36,058 bases of DNA, taken from NCBI RefSeq assembly GCF_013277515.1, contig NZ_VMNB01000015.1, positions 1 through 36,058 of the forward strand. The letters run 5' to 3'. Made by a program: the position numbers and the translations under genes. Shown here piece by piece: positions 26,301 to 32,148 of the stretch. A model generated the notes under the pieces. It was not told where the DNA came from, did no database searches, and saw nothing but the letters and a program-made list of their open reading frames with translations. Position 1 is the stretch's first letter. Each line of letters starts with the position of its first letter. The DNA comes from Streptococcus sp. k-402. Lineage in GTDB: Bacteria > Bacillota > Bacilli > Lactobacillales > Streptococcaceae.

Positions 26301-27305
26301 TCCAATGTTATGAATATAAAATGTATCTCCAACTGTTGGAAATTTAATTACATCGTAAGTTCCCGTACTATCCTTACTAACTCGAGTTCCTGTGCCTCCT
26401 GTCACATAGGTATCTGCATGATAACCTAAAAAACCACGCATACTCTCTACTGATAGATTATCATCTGGTACTACTGTAAAATCATTATAATAGCCTAAAC
26501 TTCCCCTACCAGCTGAATTATATCCTCCATAAACTTTGAAACCTGTTTCAGATCCAAATAAAGGCTTGCTTGTTTGAATCGCCTCTCGTTCAGCTTTAAT
26601 AGTCGCTAGCTTCTTTGTATAGTCTGTCAAAGAGCTTTCATAAGCTACTCTCTTGGTTTCATTTCGTTTTCGGATTTCTGCATTCTCTTGATTAATACGA
26701 TCTGTTTCTGCCTGATTCTCTCGTTGATTTTTTTCATTCTCTGCACGAATAGCAGCATTCTTCTGATTAATTCGATTCACTTCATCCTGATAAGAAGCTA
26801 AATCCTTTTGATATTGTTCCTTCTTCGCAGTATTTTCATCTTGGATTTTCTTTCGGTTCGTTTGATTTTGTCTTTGATCTTCACGATATTTTTCAGTAGC
26901 TCTCTCAATACTATCTGCTTGTGTGCGATAATCACTTTCGACTTCCTTTTGCTTTTTTTCCAACTCAGAGGCTGTACTTGCGGTTCCTTTATCTACTACA
27001 GAATCAAATTCTACCTTCAATCCAGCTTCTTGTGCCTTACGAATAGTTTCATCTAAACTGGAATGAGAAATAGAAACTTCTAACGTTCCTGTTTTTTCTT
27101 CACTCTTTCCTTGATTTTCAGTAGAAACACTGCTTGGACTCATCTGAGCATAAGGCGCATTTGTAGCTGGATTTTCAGTTCGTTCATCTGCCATAACTGG
27201 GCTTATCATACTTAAAGCTGCTAAACCTAGTATCACTCCACAAGTTCCATAAATTTTTGATTTCCGAATAGATCCATATGTTTTTGTTTCTCTTACTTTG
27301 TGCAT
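23358..27305 (-). CDS. Antigen I/II-family LPNTG adhesin (GbpC-fold, PrgB-like role)
   Basis: 1315 aa. A YSIRK-like signal peptide (YGSIRKSKIYGTCG near 10-23, cleaved near VMA) is followed by a helical stalk (about 110-245). Next come a GbpC/V-region lectin-like domain (about 250-555), a short proline-rich linker (PPNSPTEKPEDALPPKPEEP), and three antigen I/II C-terminal-type domains (about 605-1235). The second and third share the LAGS-NYY, DDYPEEAVTINQ and ENTAYQ-DFG motifs. A KPEEP repeat and LPNTG (1282-1286) end the protein. The long alanine-rich stalk of SspA/SspB is missing. PrgB, the pCF10 aggregation adhesin, uses the same GbpC fold, so this protein probably holds mating pairs together and may also aid colonisation. 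ATG 27305 has AAGGAG. Confidence 0.9.
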   Translation of the reverse strand: MHKVRETKTYGSIRKSKIYGTCGVILGLAALSMISPVMADERTENPATNAPYAQMSPSSVSTENQGKSEEKTGTLEVSISHSSLDETIRKAQEAGLKVEFDSVVDKGTASTASELEKKQKEVESDYRTQADSIERATEKYREDQRQNQTNRKKIQDENTAKKEQYQKDLASYQDEVNRINQKNAAIRAENEKNQRENQAETDRINQENAEIRKRNETKRVAYESSLTDYTKKLATIKAEREAIQTSKPLFGSETGFKVYGGYNSAGRGSLGYYNDFTVVPDDNLSVESMRGFLGYHADTYVTGGTGTRVSKDSTGTYDVIKFPTVGDTFYIHNIGTLTDGRKIMAKVMVSDLGDYQGEVRNGVPVTDSDIYLKSGDGGSLYFVYNNHTRLELIFDFYIEGTTTPVSLLIGTVITDVDWGQGSNLSYGSSGRGMVINPSGSGLDFDGRVMKGVENGVNDTSDIPKGSFASVGYGSSLTYLHTSSPGSTEGRTPAEWDTENASGNAQNIVFTILGDGAELKKIPFLTKPFEPTYEKETIPPNSPTEKPEDALPPKPEEPKEKEIPSLLSPPTVRVRYARLQAMPDLEKFVKNSSGESIDKSYVPKLSTVQWELTTKPLPANREVITDFEIVDALPSGFVLDVEASKKISSDFELTYDESSHVVRVKGLESLKSKLNQDLSKEVLVPAPILVGKVTNDGATYKNNFQLKINNKYESYSNIVQVSTPGKPNDPDNPNNNLIQPIKHNHNKDKVIIDGKPVLAGSTNYYHITLDYDQYKGMKADSSTILKGFGAIDDYPEEAVTINQSDIRYIDSEGQEVAGISVYQYDSIDAVDNDKVKAFLASSEIKPKGAFQVFLVDDPEAYFNQYIKTGKSVTIIDPMVTKEELRNTGKSFENTAYQVDFGSAYITDTVVNNVPTAKPTKKNLNKAGVNIDGKQVLAGSVNYYKVTADYSQYKGIEADKDRIGKGFYIVDDYPEEAVTINQDGVQVTDSKGQVVKGLKMALYESLDKAPSGVQEALKSSNFTPKGAIQVFEAENPEEFYKTYVQAGEVLTITNPMTVKKELGQTGGKYENTAYQIDFGMAYVTETVVNNVPKIEPKKDVVIDHLSKESLDGKELKLNQTFNYKLVGSLIPKNRSEQLFEYKFSDDYDETHDEYQGIYQVFATVDFETSDGQKFKAGDELTKYTSQIVDRDKGKVDISFDNAFLKSILETSVFQAEVYLQMTRIQAGTVENTYRHTVNGVEVVSNTVVTHTPEEVKPEEPKPEEPKPEEPKHEEPKEEVSKVELPNTGMSSSNNLALLGMAMGTIALALSMRKKKEE

Positions 27306-27369
27306 TCTATCTCCTTATATAAAATATTAATCTGTATAAAATCTCAAATGTTGGCGCCCGAGGCCTCTT

Positions 27370-27399
27370 ATAATATAAAATCATCTCTTTCCTTTCCAA
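27370..27399 (-). promoter_or_regulatory. Possible promoter of the antigen I/II-VWA gene pair
   Basis: Minus strand: TTGGAA (27394-27399), 18-bp spacer, TATTAT (27370-27375), placed directly after the terminator of the preceding gene. The leader would be about 60 bases and contains an unusual GC-rich patch (GGCGCC at 27353-27358 and palindrome GAGGCCTC at 27360-27367) within otherwise AT-rich DNA. Promoter quality is moderate. Confidence 0.4.
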
Positions 27400-27408
27400 A
27401 AGAAAAAA

Positions 27409-27424
27409 GCCAGTTTCCACTGAC
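27409..27424 (-). terminator. Rho-independent terminator after the choline-binding surface-exclusion gene
   Basis: Minus-strand RNA forms a 6-bp stem GUCAGU/ACUGGC (one G-U pair) with loop GGAA, followed by UUUUUUCUUUU. It begins about 27 bases after the stop at 27451. Confidence 0.75.
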
Positions 27425-27450
27425 TTTTCTATACAATATTGTAATGAATT

Positions 27451-29115
27451 TTAAGAAATCCACTTACCAGAATAATCTAAACGATAACCACCAATCGTCT
27501 CATTTTGTGCCATCTTACCATCTGCTTTCAAATAATACCAAGCACTTCCGTCTTTGAACCATTGACCTCTCAGATAGCTTCCATCTGATTTGAGATAGTA
27601 CCAAGCTTTATAGCTGGAATCGTATTGCCACTCACTTTGTGCCATTTTCCCATCTGACTTAAGGTAGTAGCTTCCTTGCCAACTATTTTGTGCATAGCTT
27701 CCATCTGACTTAAGATAGTACCAAGCTTTATAGCTGGAATCGTATAACCACTCACTTTGTGCCATTTTCCCATCTGACTTAAGGTAGTAACTTCCTTGCC
27801 AACTATTTTGTGCGTAACTTCCATCTGACTTGAGATAATACCAAGCTTTATAGTTTGTATCATAAACCCATTCATTACGTGCCATCACACCATTTGATTT
27901 GAGATAATAGTTTCCCTTCCAACTATTAACAAGAGCTTTCCCTGCATGATCAAAATAATACCAATAACTTCCCTCTTGTTTCCATTGGTCATGCCAATCA
28001 GATGTGTTTTCAATCGATTTAATAGGTTCTGCTTTCTTAGAATTATTTTCTTCTACAGTACGTTTACCCGTCTGGTTCTCCAGCTTACTTTTTAAATCTT
28101 GATAAATTTTCTCTTTATTTTTGTAATCAATTTCTAATTTTTTTACAGCCTGATAACGATTTGAAGATCTTGGATCCGTTACTGAAGCTGTACTAAAATT
28201 AGATTTCGTTGCTCGATTAATATTTTCCTGAGAAATAGTGATGAAATGAGCAGAGTTTACTGATGAAAGACTAGAAAATGATAATCCAAAATAATCTTTA
28301 CTTGATGGATTCCCCCAGTTCAATCCTGCAATTGCTTGAGCATGCCCCCATTCAGTATCGTTTAACATAAATTCAACCATACCAGTATAAATAGCTTCCT
28401 TTAGCTGAGATTTGGTAGCTTCTCTTAATGCTACAGGTCTAAAGAACAAATTCTCATACAGTTGACCTCCTCTTTTTTCAGATTCAGCATCTGAGGTAGG
28501 TAAGCCATAGGTTTTTGCAACTCGGTTGATACCTTCGGCATTGTGACCTGATACACCTAATGTGCTTAATTTAGATAATCCCCAACCATCTTTTACATAC
28601 TCCTTTGCCACCTTATCCGCAAAATCAATTGCCGAACTAGAAACACTGACTCTAGGTGTCCCAACCTGAGAACGAACTTGGTTAATTAAATCTTGGGCAA
28701 AAAATGACAACTCCTGACGAACAACTAGCGGTAAATTGTTGACATCCAGACGTTCTCCCTCATCAGCAACATCTTTGTGGAAACTATTTTGATTCTTTAA
28801 TCTCAAACTTTCTGACTGCAAAATAGATTTCACACTGTCACGTTCAGTCTGGCTAATATTAAAATCAGAAAAAGCCGTCTTCAAAGCCTTTATATACTTA
28901 TCACTCAGTGTAATCGTATTGCTAGGTGCAGATGATAAAGTATTTTCATAGATACTTTTAGCTTGTTCATATTCTCTCTTAGCTTTAATCAATTCACTTT
29001 TTAAATTCTCTACTTGACTGCTTGTTGTACTATTCGCATACACAGGTTGACTATTTCCTAACCCAAGCAAAGTTACGCTAGCAGTTGTTGCCAAGATAGT
29101 TGTTCTCAATTTCAT
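27451..29115 (-). CDS. SEC10/PgrA-type surface-exclusion protein with C-terminal choline-binding repeats
   Basis: 554 aa. A signal peptide (about 1-27, ending VYAN) precedes a helical segment (34-62) and a region at about 65-310 resembling the SEC10/PgrA surface-exclusion domain, including a CAP/SCP-like core (LINQVR, VSGHNAEGINR, QLYENLFF, GHAQAIAGLNWG). A second helix (about 320-350) leads to about nine cell-wall-binding repeats (374-554; WYYLKSDGSYAQNSW-type), which bind phosphocholine on teichoic acid. There is no LPxTG. In pCF10 the homologous PrgA is LPxTG-anchored, blocks entry of sibling plasmids and sits in the same place upstream of the adhesin. ATG 29115 has AAGGAG; its promoter is at 29171-29199. 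Confidence 0.85.
   Translation of the reverse strand: MKLRTTILATTASVTLLGLGNSQPVYANSTTSSQVENLKSELIKAKREYEQAKSIYENTLSSAPSNTITLSDKYIKALKTAFSDFNISQTERDSVKSILQSESLRLKNQNSFHKDVADEGERLDVNNLPLVVRQELSFFAQDLINQVRSQVGTPRVSVSSSAIDFADKVAKEYVKDGWGLSKLSTLGVSGHNAEGINRVAKTYGLPTSDAESEKRGGQLYENLFFRPVALREATKSQLKEAIYTGMVEFMLNDTEWGHAQAIAGLNWGNPSSKDYFGLSFSSLSSVNSAHFITISQENINRATKSNFSTASVTDPRSSNRYQAVKKLEIDYKNKEKIYQDLKSKLENQTGKRTVEENNSKKAEPIKSIENTSDWHDQWKQEGSYWYYFDHAGKALVNSWKGNYYLKSNGVMARNEWVYDTNYKAWYYLKSDGSYAQNSWQGSYYLKSDGKMAQSEWLYDSSYKAWYYLKSDGSYAQNSWQGSYYLKSDGKMAQSEWQYDSSYKAWYYLKSDGSYLRGQWFKDGSAWYYLKADGKMAQNETIGGYRLDYSGKWIS
27590..27905 (-). repeat. 120-bp tandem repeats encoding paired choline-binding units
   Basis: Nearly identical stretches recur with an exact 120-bp period (compare plus-strand positions 27601, 27721 and 27841, all beginning CCAAGCTTTATAG). 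Each period encodes two 20-residue choline-binding repeats. Confidence 0.9.
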
Positions 29116-29170
29116 AATCTTATCTCCTTTTTGTTTAAAAACGTTCTTAAAATATTTATTTTATACTTTT

Positions 29171-29199
29171 ATTTTACCATTTTTAGAGGTTTTTCTCAA
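29171..29199 (-). promoter_or_regulatory. Promoter of the surface-exclusion gene
   Basis: Minus strand: -35 TTGAGA (29194-29199), 17-bp spacer, extended -10 TGGTAAAAT with TAAAAT at 29171-29176. The leader of about 50 bases contains the imperfect inverted repeat TTAAGAACGTTTTTAA and a good ribosome site. Confidence 0.7.
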
Positions 29200-29218
29200 T
29201 TTTTTCTTGATTTTCATT

Positions 29219-29310
29219 CATCTATCCGCTTAATCAAAGATAGGACGTTTAAAACATATCAAATCTCCTCTCCTTGATTAAACAGATAGATGAGGCTCTA
29301 TCTGTTTAAT
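29219..29310 (-). promoter_or_regulatory. Three-arm competing-hairpin leader between the 104-aa gene and the surface genes
   Basis: Minus-strand order: arm 1 (29310-29297, ATTAAACAGATAGA), arm 2 (29292-29274) and arm 3 (29237-29219). Arm 2 pairs with arm 1 over 14 perfect base pairs, or with arm 3 over 19 base pairs including two G-U pairs; the two structures exclude each other. The 36-base loop between arms 2 and 3 holds AGAGGAG followed seven bases later by ATG-TTT-TAA, a minimal two-codon frame. Neither hairpin is followed by a U-run, so this is not a classical terminator. Confidence 0.5.
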
Positions 29311-29620
29311 GCTTCGTTGGACGATGATATCCTTTACCAGTCAGCAGTAAACGATTGGTATTTCCTTGTTTAATGCGTCTAGCCACTAAAACATCACCTC
29401 GTTTGATGGTGCGAATCTCTTTATAAATTTTTGAATATTCTACAATCATCCAAACTGTTTCTAGTTTACCTGCTAGATATCCTTTTTTAGGTACCAAACC
29501 ATATCTGCTGGTTAATTTGATTTCATCGCCATTATCAAGTCTTGCGGTTGCATTCCCTTGATTTCCTAAGCGTCTAAGGTCAGCTAAAGTGACCTCTGTA
29601 ACTAATTTTGATTGATTCAT
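29306..29620 (-). CDS. Small basic protein of unknown function upstream of the surface genes
   Basis: 104 aa, basic, without membrane segments. The predicted content is mostly beta strand after a short N-terminal helix (TLADLRRLG). A DNGDEIKLTSRYGLVPKKGY stretch is followed by VWMIVEYSKIYKEIRTIKRGDVLVARRI, which could be a small RNA- or DNA-binding barrel. No family recognised. AAGGAGGAG precedes ATG 29620, and its stop codon lies inside arm 1 of the hairpin leader. It sits between repA and the surface genes, where pCF10 keeps its transfer regulators, so a regulatory role is possible but unproven. Confidence 0.6.
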   Translation of the reverse strand: MNQSKLVTEVTLADLRRLGNQGNATARLDNGDEIKLTSRYGLVPKKGYLAGKLETVWMIVEYSKIYKEIRTIKRGDVLVARRIKQGNTNRLLLTGKGYHRPTKH

Positions 29621-29931
29621 CTTGTCTCCTCCTTACTGAATCAAGGCTGATTTACAGCCATGCCGAGGTATGACGTACATACCTGCTGTATTTTTTACAC
29701 ACGGTTTTAAGTCTAGAAACCGCAAACTCCTTCAGCTTAGGCTTTGCCTGCTTTTACGTGGTGGAACAGCACTAGATATCCTTTTCTAGCCTACACACCG
29801 CCCTTGTTCTTCTTTTTATGCTTAGTTCCGCTAATCAGGACAGTGGGGGTATTCAATTTTCAAAGGTCAAAAGTAGTTTTATGACTTGCTCAGGTCAAAA
29901 AAGCTAGATTTAGTCTCATGTCATCTATAGC
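29621..29931 (-). ncRNA. 311-base gene-free stretch with several hairpins (possible structured RNA or leader)
   Basis: No gene is visible between repA and the 104-aa gene. The stretch contains stem-loops GGCTG/CAGCC (29645-29659), AGGTATG/CATACCT (29666-29684), CGGTTT/AAACCG (29702-29722), AGGC/GCCT (near 29740) and CTAGA/TCTAG (29772-29789). The right part (29821-29931) carries two short repeats of GGTCAAAA type. The density of hairpins just before a very strong ribosome site suggests a structured 5' leader or an antisense/regulatory RNA. A single-strand replication origin is the alternative. I do not recognise an Rfam family. Confidence 0.4.
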
Positions 29932-31077
29932 TTAGTTACTCAGATACCTATACTCTGCTTCTCTATGAGCTTGCATCTTGGCCTCGCTCTTACGTTCGCC
30001 AATCAAATTTTCAATAGATTGAATCAAGTAAGCAAAAGGACTATCACATTCAGGAATCCGTTCGATACAGTGAAGAACCTCACTACTTGTTATCCATCCT
30101 GTCTGAATGTATTGGCCAACAATCATCTTTTGGCGGTGAGTCATATTATAATGCTGGTACCACGGTAAATGATCTCGGTAGCTATCTGCAATTTCCTGCA
30201 AGAGAGAATAGACTTGAGGTTTGATAAATTTATTCCCACTTGTTTTTTGAGAAGGAGTGTCACAAGTTCCAGCAGTCTGATCCAATTCCTTAGAATTGGA
30301 AGCAGGCTTTCTAGAACTATGTCTAGTACTATTATTCTCAGTATGACTCTTCTCAGTCTTAATAGGGTTAAAATTTTTTACCTCCGGAGGTAAAGATTTT
30401 TGACTTCCAAAATTCGTTGATTTAACAGCTTTTTTTGGAGGTAAAGATTTTTGACTTCCAGAATTTATTGATTTGATAGGCTTTTCTAAAACAGAGTTTT
30501 CATCTTTCAAAATAGAAGATTCTTCTTCACTGCCTGGACGTTCAATTTCAAATAAGACACAACCTTTGTAATCTAAAGTTTTTACATGGTGGTAGACTAC
30601 AGTTCCTTTGTCACGTCCTTTTTCTACGACTTCAACATCATAGTGTTCATATTCTTGTAATTCAGCATTCACATTTTGAAGATACAAACGATTCGGACGA
30701 TTCTTCCCTTGTTTCACTTCACGAAGCAATCCAAGCTCTTTCAATTCTTTCTTGATTTTCAATACAGTTGGCTTACTGCGATCTAAAATTTCCATTAAGT
30801 CCTCAACCGTATAGACAAGAAATACTGAACCATTCTCATCAACATAAGTCAGTTCACCGTTTCTGTAAGAATGAATACTCAACATACATCGATCATAGAG
30901 TACTCCATAAGCAATCTTGCCATCATTTGATAATTTCTTGGCATAGAGACTCGTCATCTTGATTTTCCCAGTAGGTTTCCCTTCAGCAGAAAATTTCTTC
31001 TTAACATTTACCATGAAAATTTGTGGGATTTGATAGAAGGTCTGTGTTGCTACTTGATTTACTGTAATATCAGCCAT
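29932..31077 (-). CDS. repA: RepA_N-family replication initiator
   Basis: 381 aa. Residues about 14-120 match the RepA_N winged-helix domain (FYQIPQIFMVN, YAKKLSNDGKIAYGVLYDRC, FLVYTVEDLMEILDRSKPTVLKIKKELKELGLL). The middle (about 180-275) is low complexity and contains the repeat SGSQKSLPP/FGSQKSLPP. The C-terminal 100 residues form a helical domain (YSLLQEIADSYRDHLPWYQHYNM). RepA_N proteins drive theta replication of large Gram-positive plasmids such as pAD1, pCF10 (PrgW) and pSK41, whose origin lies inside rep. Here too the central codons hold iteron-like repeats (30377-30474). It is preceded four bases upstream by the 54-aa gene, with GGGGGTG as ribosome site. Confidence 0.88.
   Translation of the reverse strand: MADITVNQVATQTFYQIPQIFMVNVKKKFSAEGKPTGKIKMTSLYAKKLSNDGKIAYGVLYDRCMLSIHSYRNGELTYVDENGSVFLVYTVEDLMEILDRSKPTVLKIKKELKELGLLREVKQGKNRPNRLYLQNVNAELQEYEHYDVEVVEKGRDKGTVVYHHVKTLDYKGCVLFEIERPGSEEESSILKDENSVLEKPIKSINSGSQKSLPPKKAVKSTNFGSQKSLPPEVKNFNPIKTEKSHTENNSTRHSSRKPASNSKELDQTAGTCDTPSQKTSGNKFIKPQVYSLLQEIADSYRDHLPWYQHYNMTHRQKMIVGQYIQTGWITSSEVLHCIERIPECDSPFAYLIQSIENLIGERKSEAKMQAHREAEYRYLSN
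30377..30474 (-). repeat. Iteron-like direct repeats and palindrome inside repA (candidate replication origin)
   Basis: Two 38-bp direct repeats (30386-30423 and 30437-30474) match at 35 of 38 positions with a 51-bp period. The first overlaps an 18-bp perfect palindrome TTTACCTCCGGAGGTAAA (30377-30394). Origins of RepA_N plasmids are known to lie in the middle of rep, so this is the natural candidate. Confidence 0.55.
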
Positions 31078-31081
31078 GTTA

Positions 31082-31246
31082 TCACACCCCCATCATCACA
31101 GTACCATTTCCCATAGAGAACAGAACTCCCTCTTTCTCTAATTCTTCAACAGCCTTAACAGCACGTTTTTTACTCATTCCTGTTTTTCTCATCACTTCGT
31201 TAACAGCTGCTTTTTTTGAAAATTGCACAAACATTTCTTTAGTCAT
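31082..31246 (-). CDS. 54-aa putative small DNA-binding protein immediately upstream of repA
   Basis: Short ORF starting at ATG 31246, with AGGAG seven bases upstream. It overlaps the stop of the zinc-ribbon gene by four bases (ATGA) and ends four bases before the repA ATG. The peptide begins MTKEMFVQFSKKAAVNEV and contains KTGMSKKRAVKAVEELEKEGVLF, which reads like a single winged-helix/HTH hairpin. Tight coupling on both sides supports it as real. A role in controlling repA or helping initiation is inferred from position only. Confidence 0.7.
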   Translation of the reverse strand: MTKEMFVQFSKKAAVNEVMRKTGMSKKRAVKAVEELEKEGVLFSMGNGTVMMGV

Positions 31247-31521
31247 TCTACTATCTCCTTTATCTGTCTCACTAATTTAAGTTCCTTTGAAAAGCAACTT
31301 GGACATTCAGATAGACCAAGCTGAAAATCCAAATGGTCAAATAAAAAGTTACATCGCTCACACTGCACTGTGCTTCTAAGTATTGTTTCACCTAACCAAT
31401 CTCTTTCTACAACATCTAATACATCTCCACATTCAGGACAATGAATAGGCTTGAAAATATCATCTTCTTCCCATTTTTCCTCATAATCACAATCAAAACA
31501 AACGATTGTTTCCAACCACAT
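31243..31521 (-). CDS. Double zinc-ribbon protein of unknown function
   Basis: 92 aa with four CxxC pairs (C8/C11, C28/C31, C54/C57 and C73/C76), giving two consecutive zinc-ribbon modules. The remainder is acidic and aromatic. It starts at ATG 31521, four bases after the preceding 66-aa gene, and overlaps the next gene by four bases. Such ribbons usually bind nucleic acid or protein partners. No specific family can be named. Confidence 0.7.
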   Translation of the reverse strand: MWLETIVCFDCDYEEKWEEDDIFKPIHCPECGDVLDVVERDWLGETILRSTVQCERCNFLFDHLDFQLGLSECPSCFSKELKLVRQIKEIVE

Positions 31522-31524
31522 GGA

Positions 31525-31725
31525 TTAACTCCCTTCCAATGTTCCTTCTAATTCGCCTATCTTGAACTTAAATTCCTTGATTTTCTTTCTCACAAGATCA
31601 CGTTCTGCACTCATTAGTTGTACCTCACTTTTTTTGTAAGGTTTTCTTAAGACTTCTAGTCTTGCCTCATATAGCTCCAGTGAACGCTTATAATAATTCA
31701 ACATTTCTCTTTCTAGTCTTGTCAT
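31525..31725 (-). CDS. 66-aa coiled-coil protein of unknown function
   Basis: A highly charged, probably all-helical peptide (LEREMLNYYKRSLELYEARLEVL, then KKIKEFKFKIGELEG) with heptad spacing and no membrane segment. Start at ATG 31725 with a weak GAGAGG site. It is the second gene of the small operon leading to repA and ends three bases before the zinc-ribbon gene. No family recognised. Confidence 0.55.
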   Translation of the reverse strand: MTRLEREMLNYYKRSLELYEARLEVLRKPYKKSEVQLMSAERDLVRKKIKEFKFKIGELEGTLEGS

Positions 31726-31788
31726 GCTATCTCGGCCTCTCTCGTTTCAAACAGAAGCAAGTAACTCAGGAGTAAATTCCATCGTCGT

Positions 31789-31902
31789 CTACAGGGCTTC
31801 ATCATAAGTCAGTTGGCTGGTTTGTCCCCATTCCCCATGTTCCATCTCTAGCTCTTCTGAAATACGGATAAGTGCCAAGCTTAATTCTAAGATATAATTC
31901 AT
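31789..31902 (-). CDS. Possible 37-aa ORF, or frameshifted C terminus, overlapping the 105-aa gene
   Basis: In the +1-shifted frame relative to the 105-aa gene, an ATG at 31902 opens a frame reading MNYILELSLALIRISEELE... and ending ...LTYDEAL at a TAG (31789-31791). Its amphipathic pattern looks more protein-like than the last 32 residues of the annotated frame (GTYPYFRRARDGTWGMG). It has no clear ribosome site. It could be a separate small ORF, or the true end of the 105-aa protein after a frameshift near 31890. Confidence 0.25.
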   Translation of the reverse strand: MNYILELSLALIRISEELEMEHGEWGQTSQLTYDEAL

Positions 31903-32119
31903 GAATAACATCATCTTTTATGACTTTCCAGAAAATACTAGCGAGCTTATAATAATCGTTTCCAAGCCAAACTCTAGCAAGGTCATTGTCTGGAGATACT
32001 TTTTCATCAGAATTTCCTTCAGAAATACAATCAACCATATTTTCATTCTTATCAAGATCTATTACATCGAAAATTTCTAGCGAATCAATATCCATAACAA
32101 TTTCAATATTATCTGACAT
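31802..32119 (-). CDS. 105-aa protein of unknown function, first gene after divIB
   Basis: Very acidic N-terminal half (MSDNIEIVMDIDSLEIFDVIDLD), then DYYKLASIFWKVIKDDVIHELYLRI and a basic tail. A strong AAGGAG site lies seven bases before ATG 32119, only 30 bases after the divIB terminator. No family recognised. The tail may result from a frameshift, because another frame gives a more plausible C terminus. Probably the first gene of the element, but it could be chromosomal if the junction lies further left. Confidence 0.6.
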   Translation of the reverse strand: MSDNIEIVMDIDSLEIFDVIDLDKNENMVDCISEGNSDEKVSPDNDLARVWLGNDYYKLASIFWKVIKDDVIHELYLRIKLGTYPYFRRARDGTWGMGTNQPTDL

Positions 32120-32148
32120 TTTTTCTCCTTAATTTTTGGCAACGAAAA

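Larger units (their letters stand above)
1..32140. mobile_element. Integrated conjugative element (pCF10-like conjugation module with RepA_N/ParA replicon), left end outside window
   Basis: Every gene from the left edge to about 32119 belongs to conjugation, replication/partition or surface adhesion. The murD-murG-divIB operon follows immediately on the right. The set is a MOBP relaxase, MobC, VirD4, VirB4, VirB6-like, PrgI, PrgK-like and VirB8-like proteins, RepA_N and ParA, which is enough for a self-transmissible element. No integrase or recombinase is in the window, so it must lie left of position 1 if the element is an ICE. The right boundary is inferred to lie between the divIB stop (32257) and the 105-aa gene (32119). 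An integrated plasmid is the alternative reading. Confidence 0.85.

Noticed and set aside
27319..27347. TTGAGA-17-TTTTAT as promoter of the antigen I/II gene
   Set aside because: The transcript start would fall inside the ribosome binding site at about 27308-27318.
29180..29223. 12-residue ORF starting MNENQEK as a pheromone-like peptide
   Set aside because: It is hydrophilic, has no signal-like hydrophobic stretch, overlaps the promoter of the surface-exclusion gene and lacks a ribosome site.
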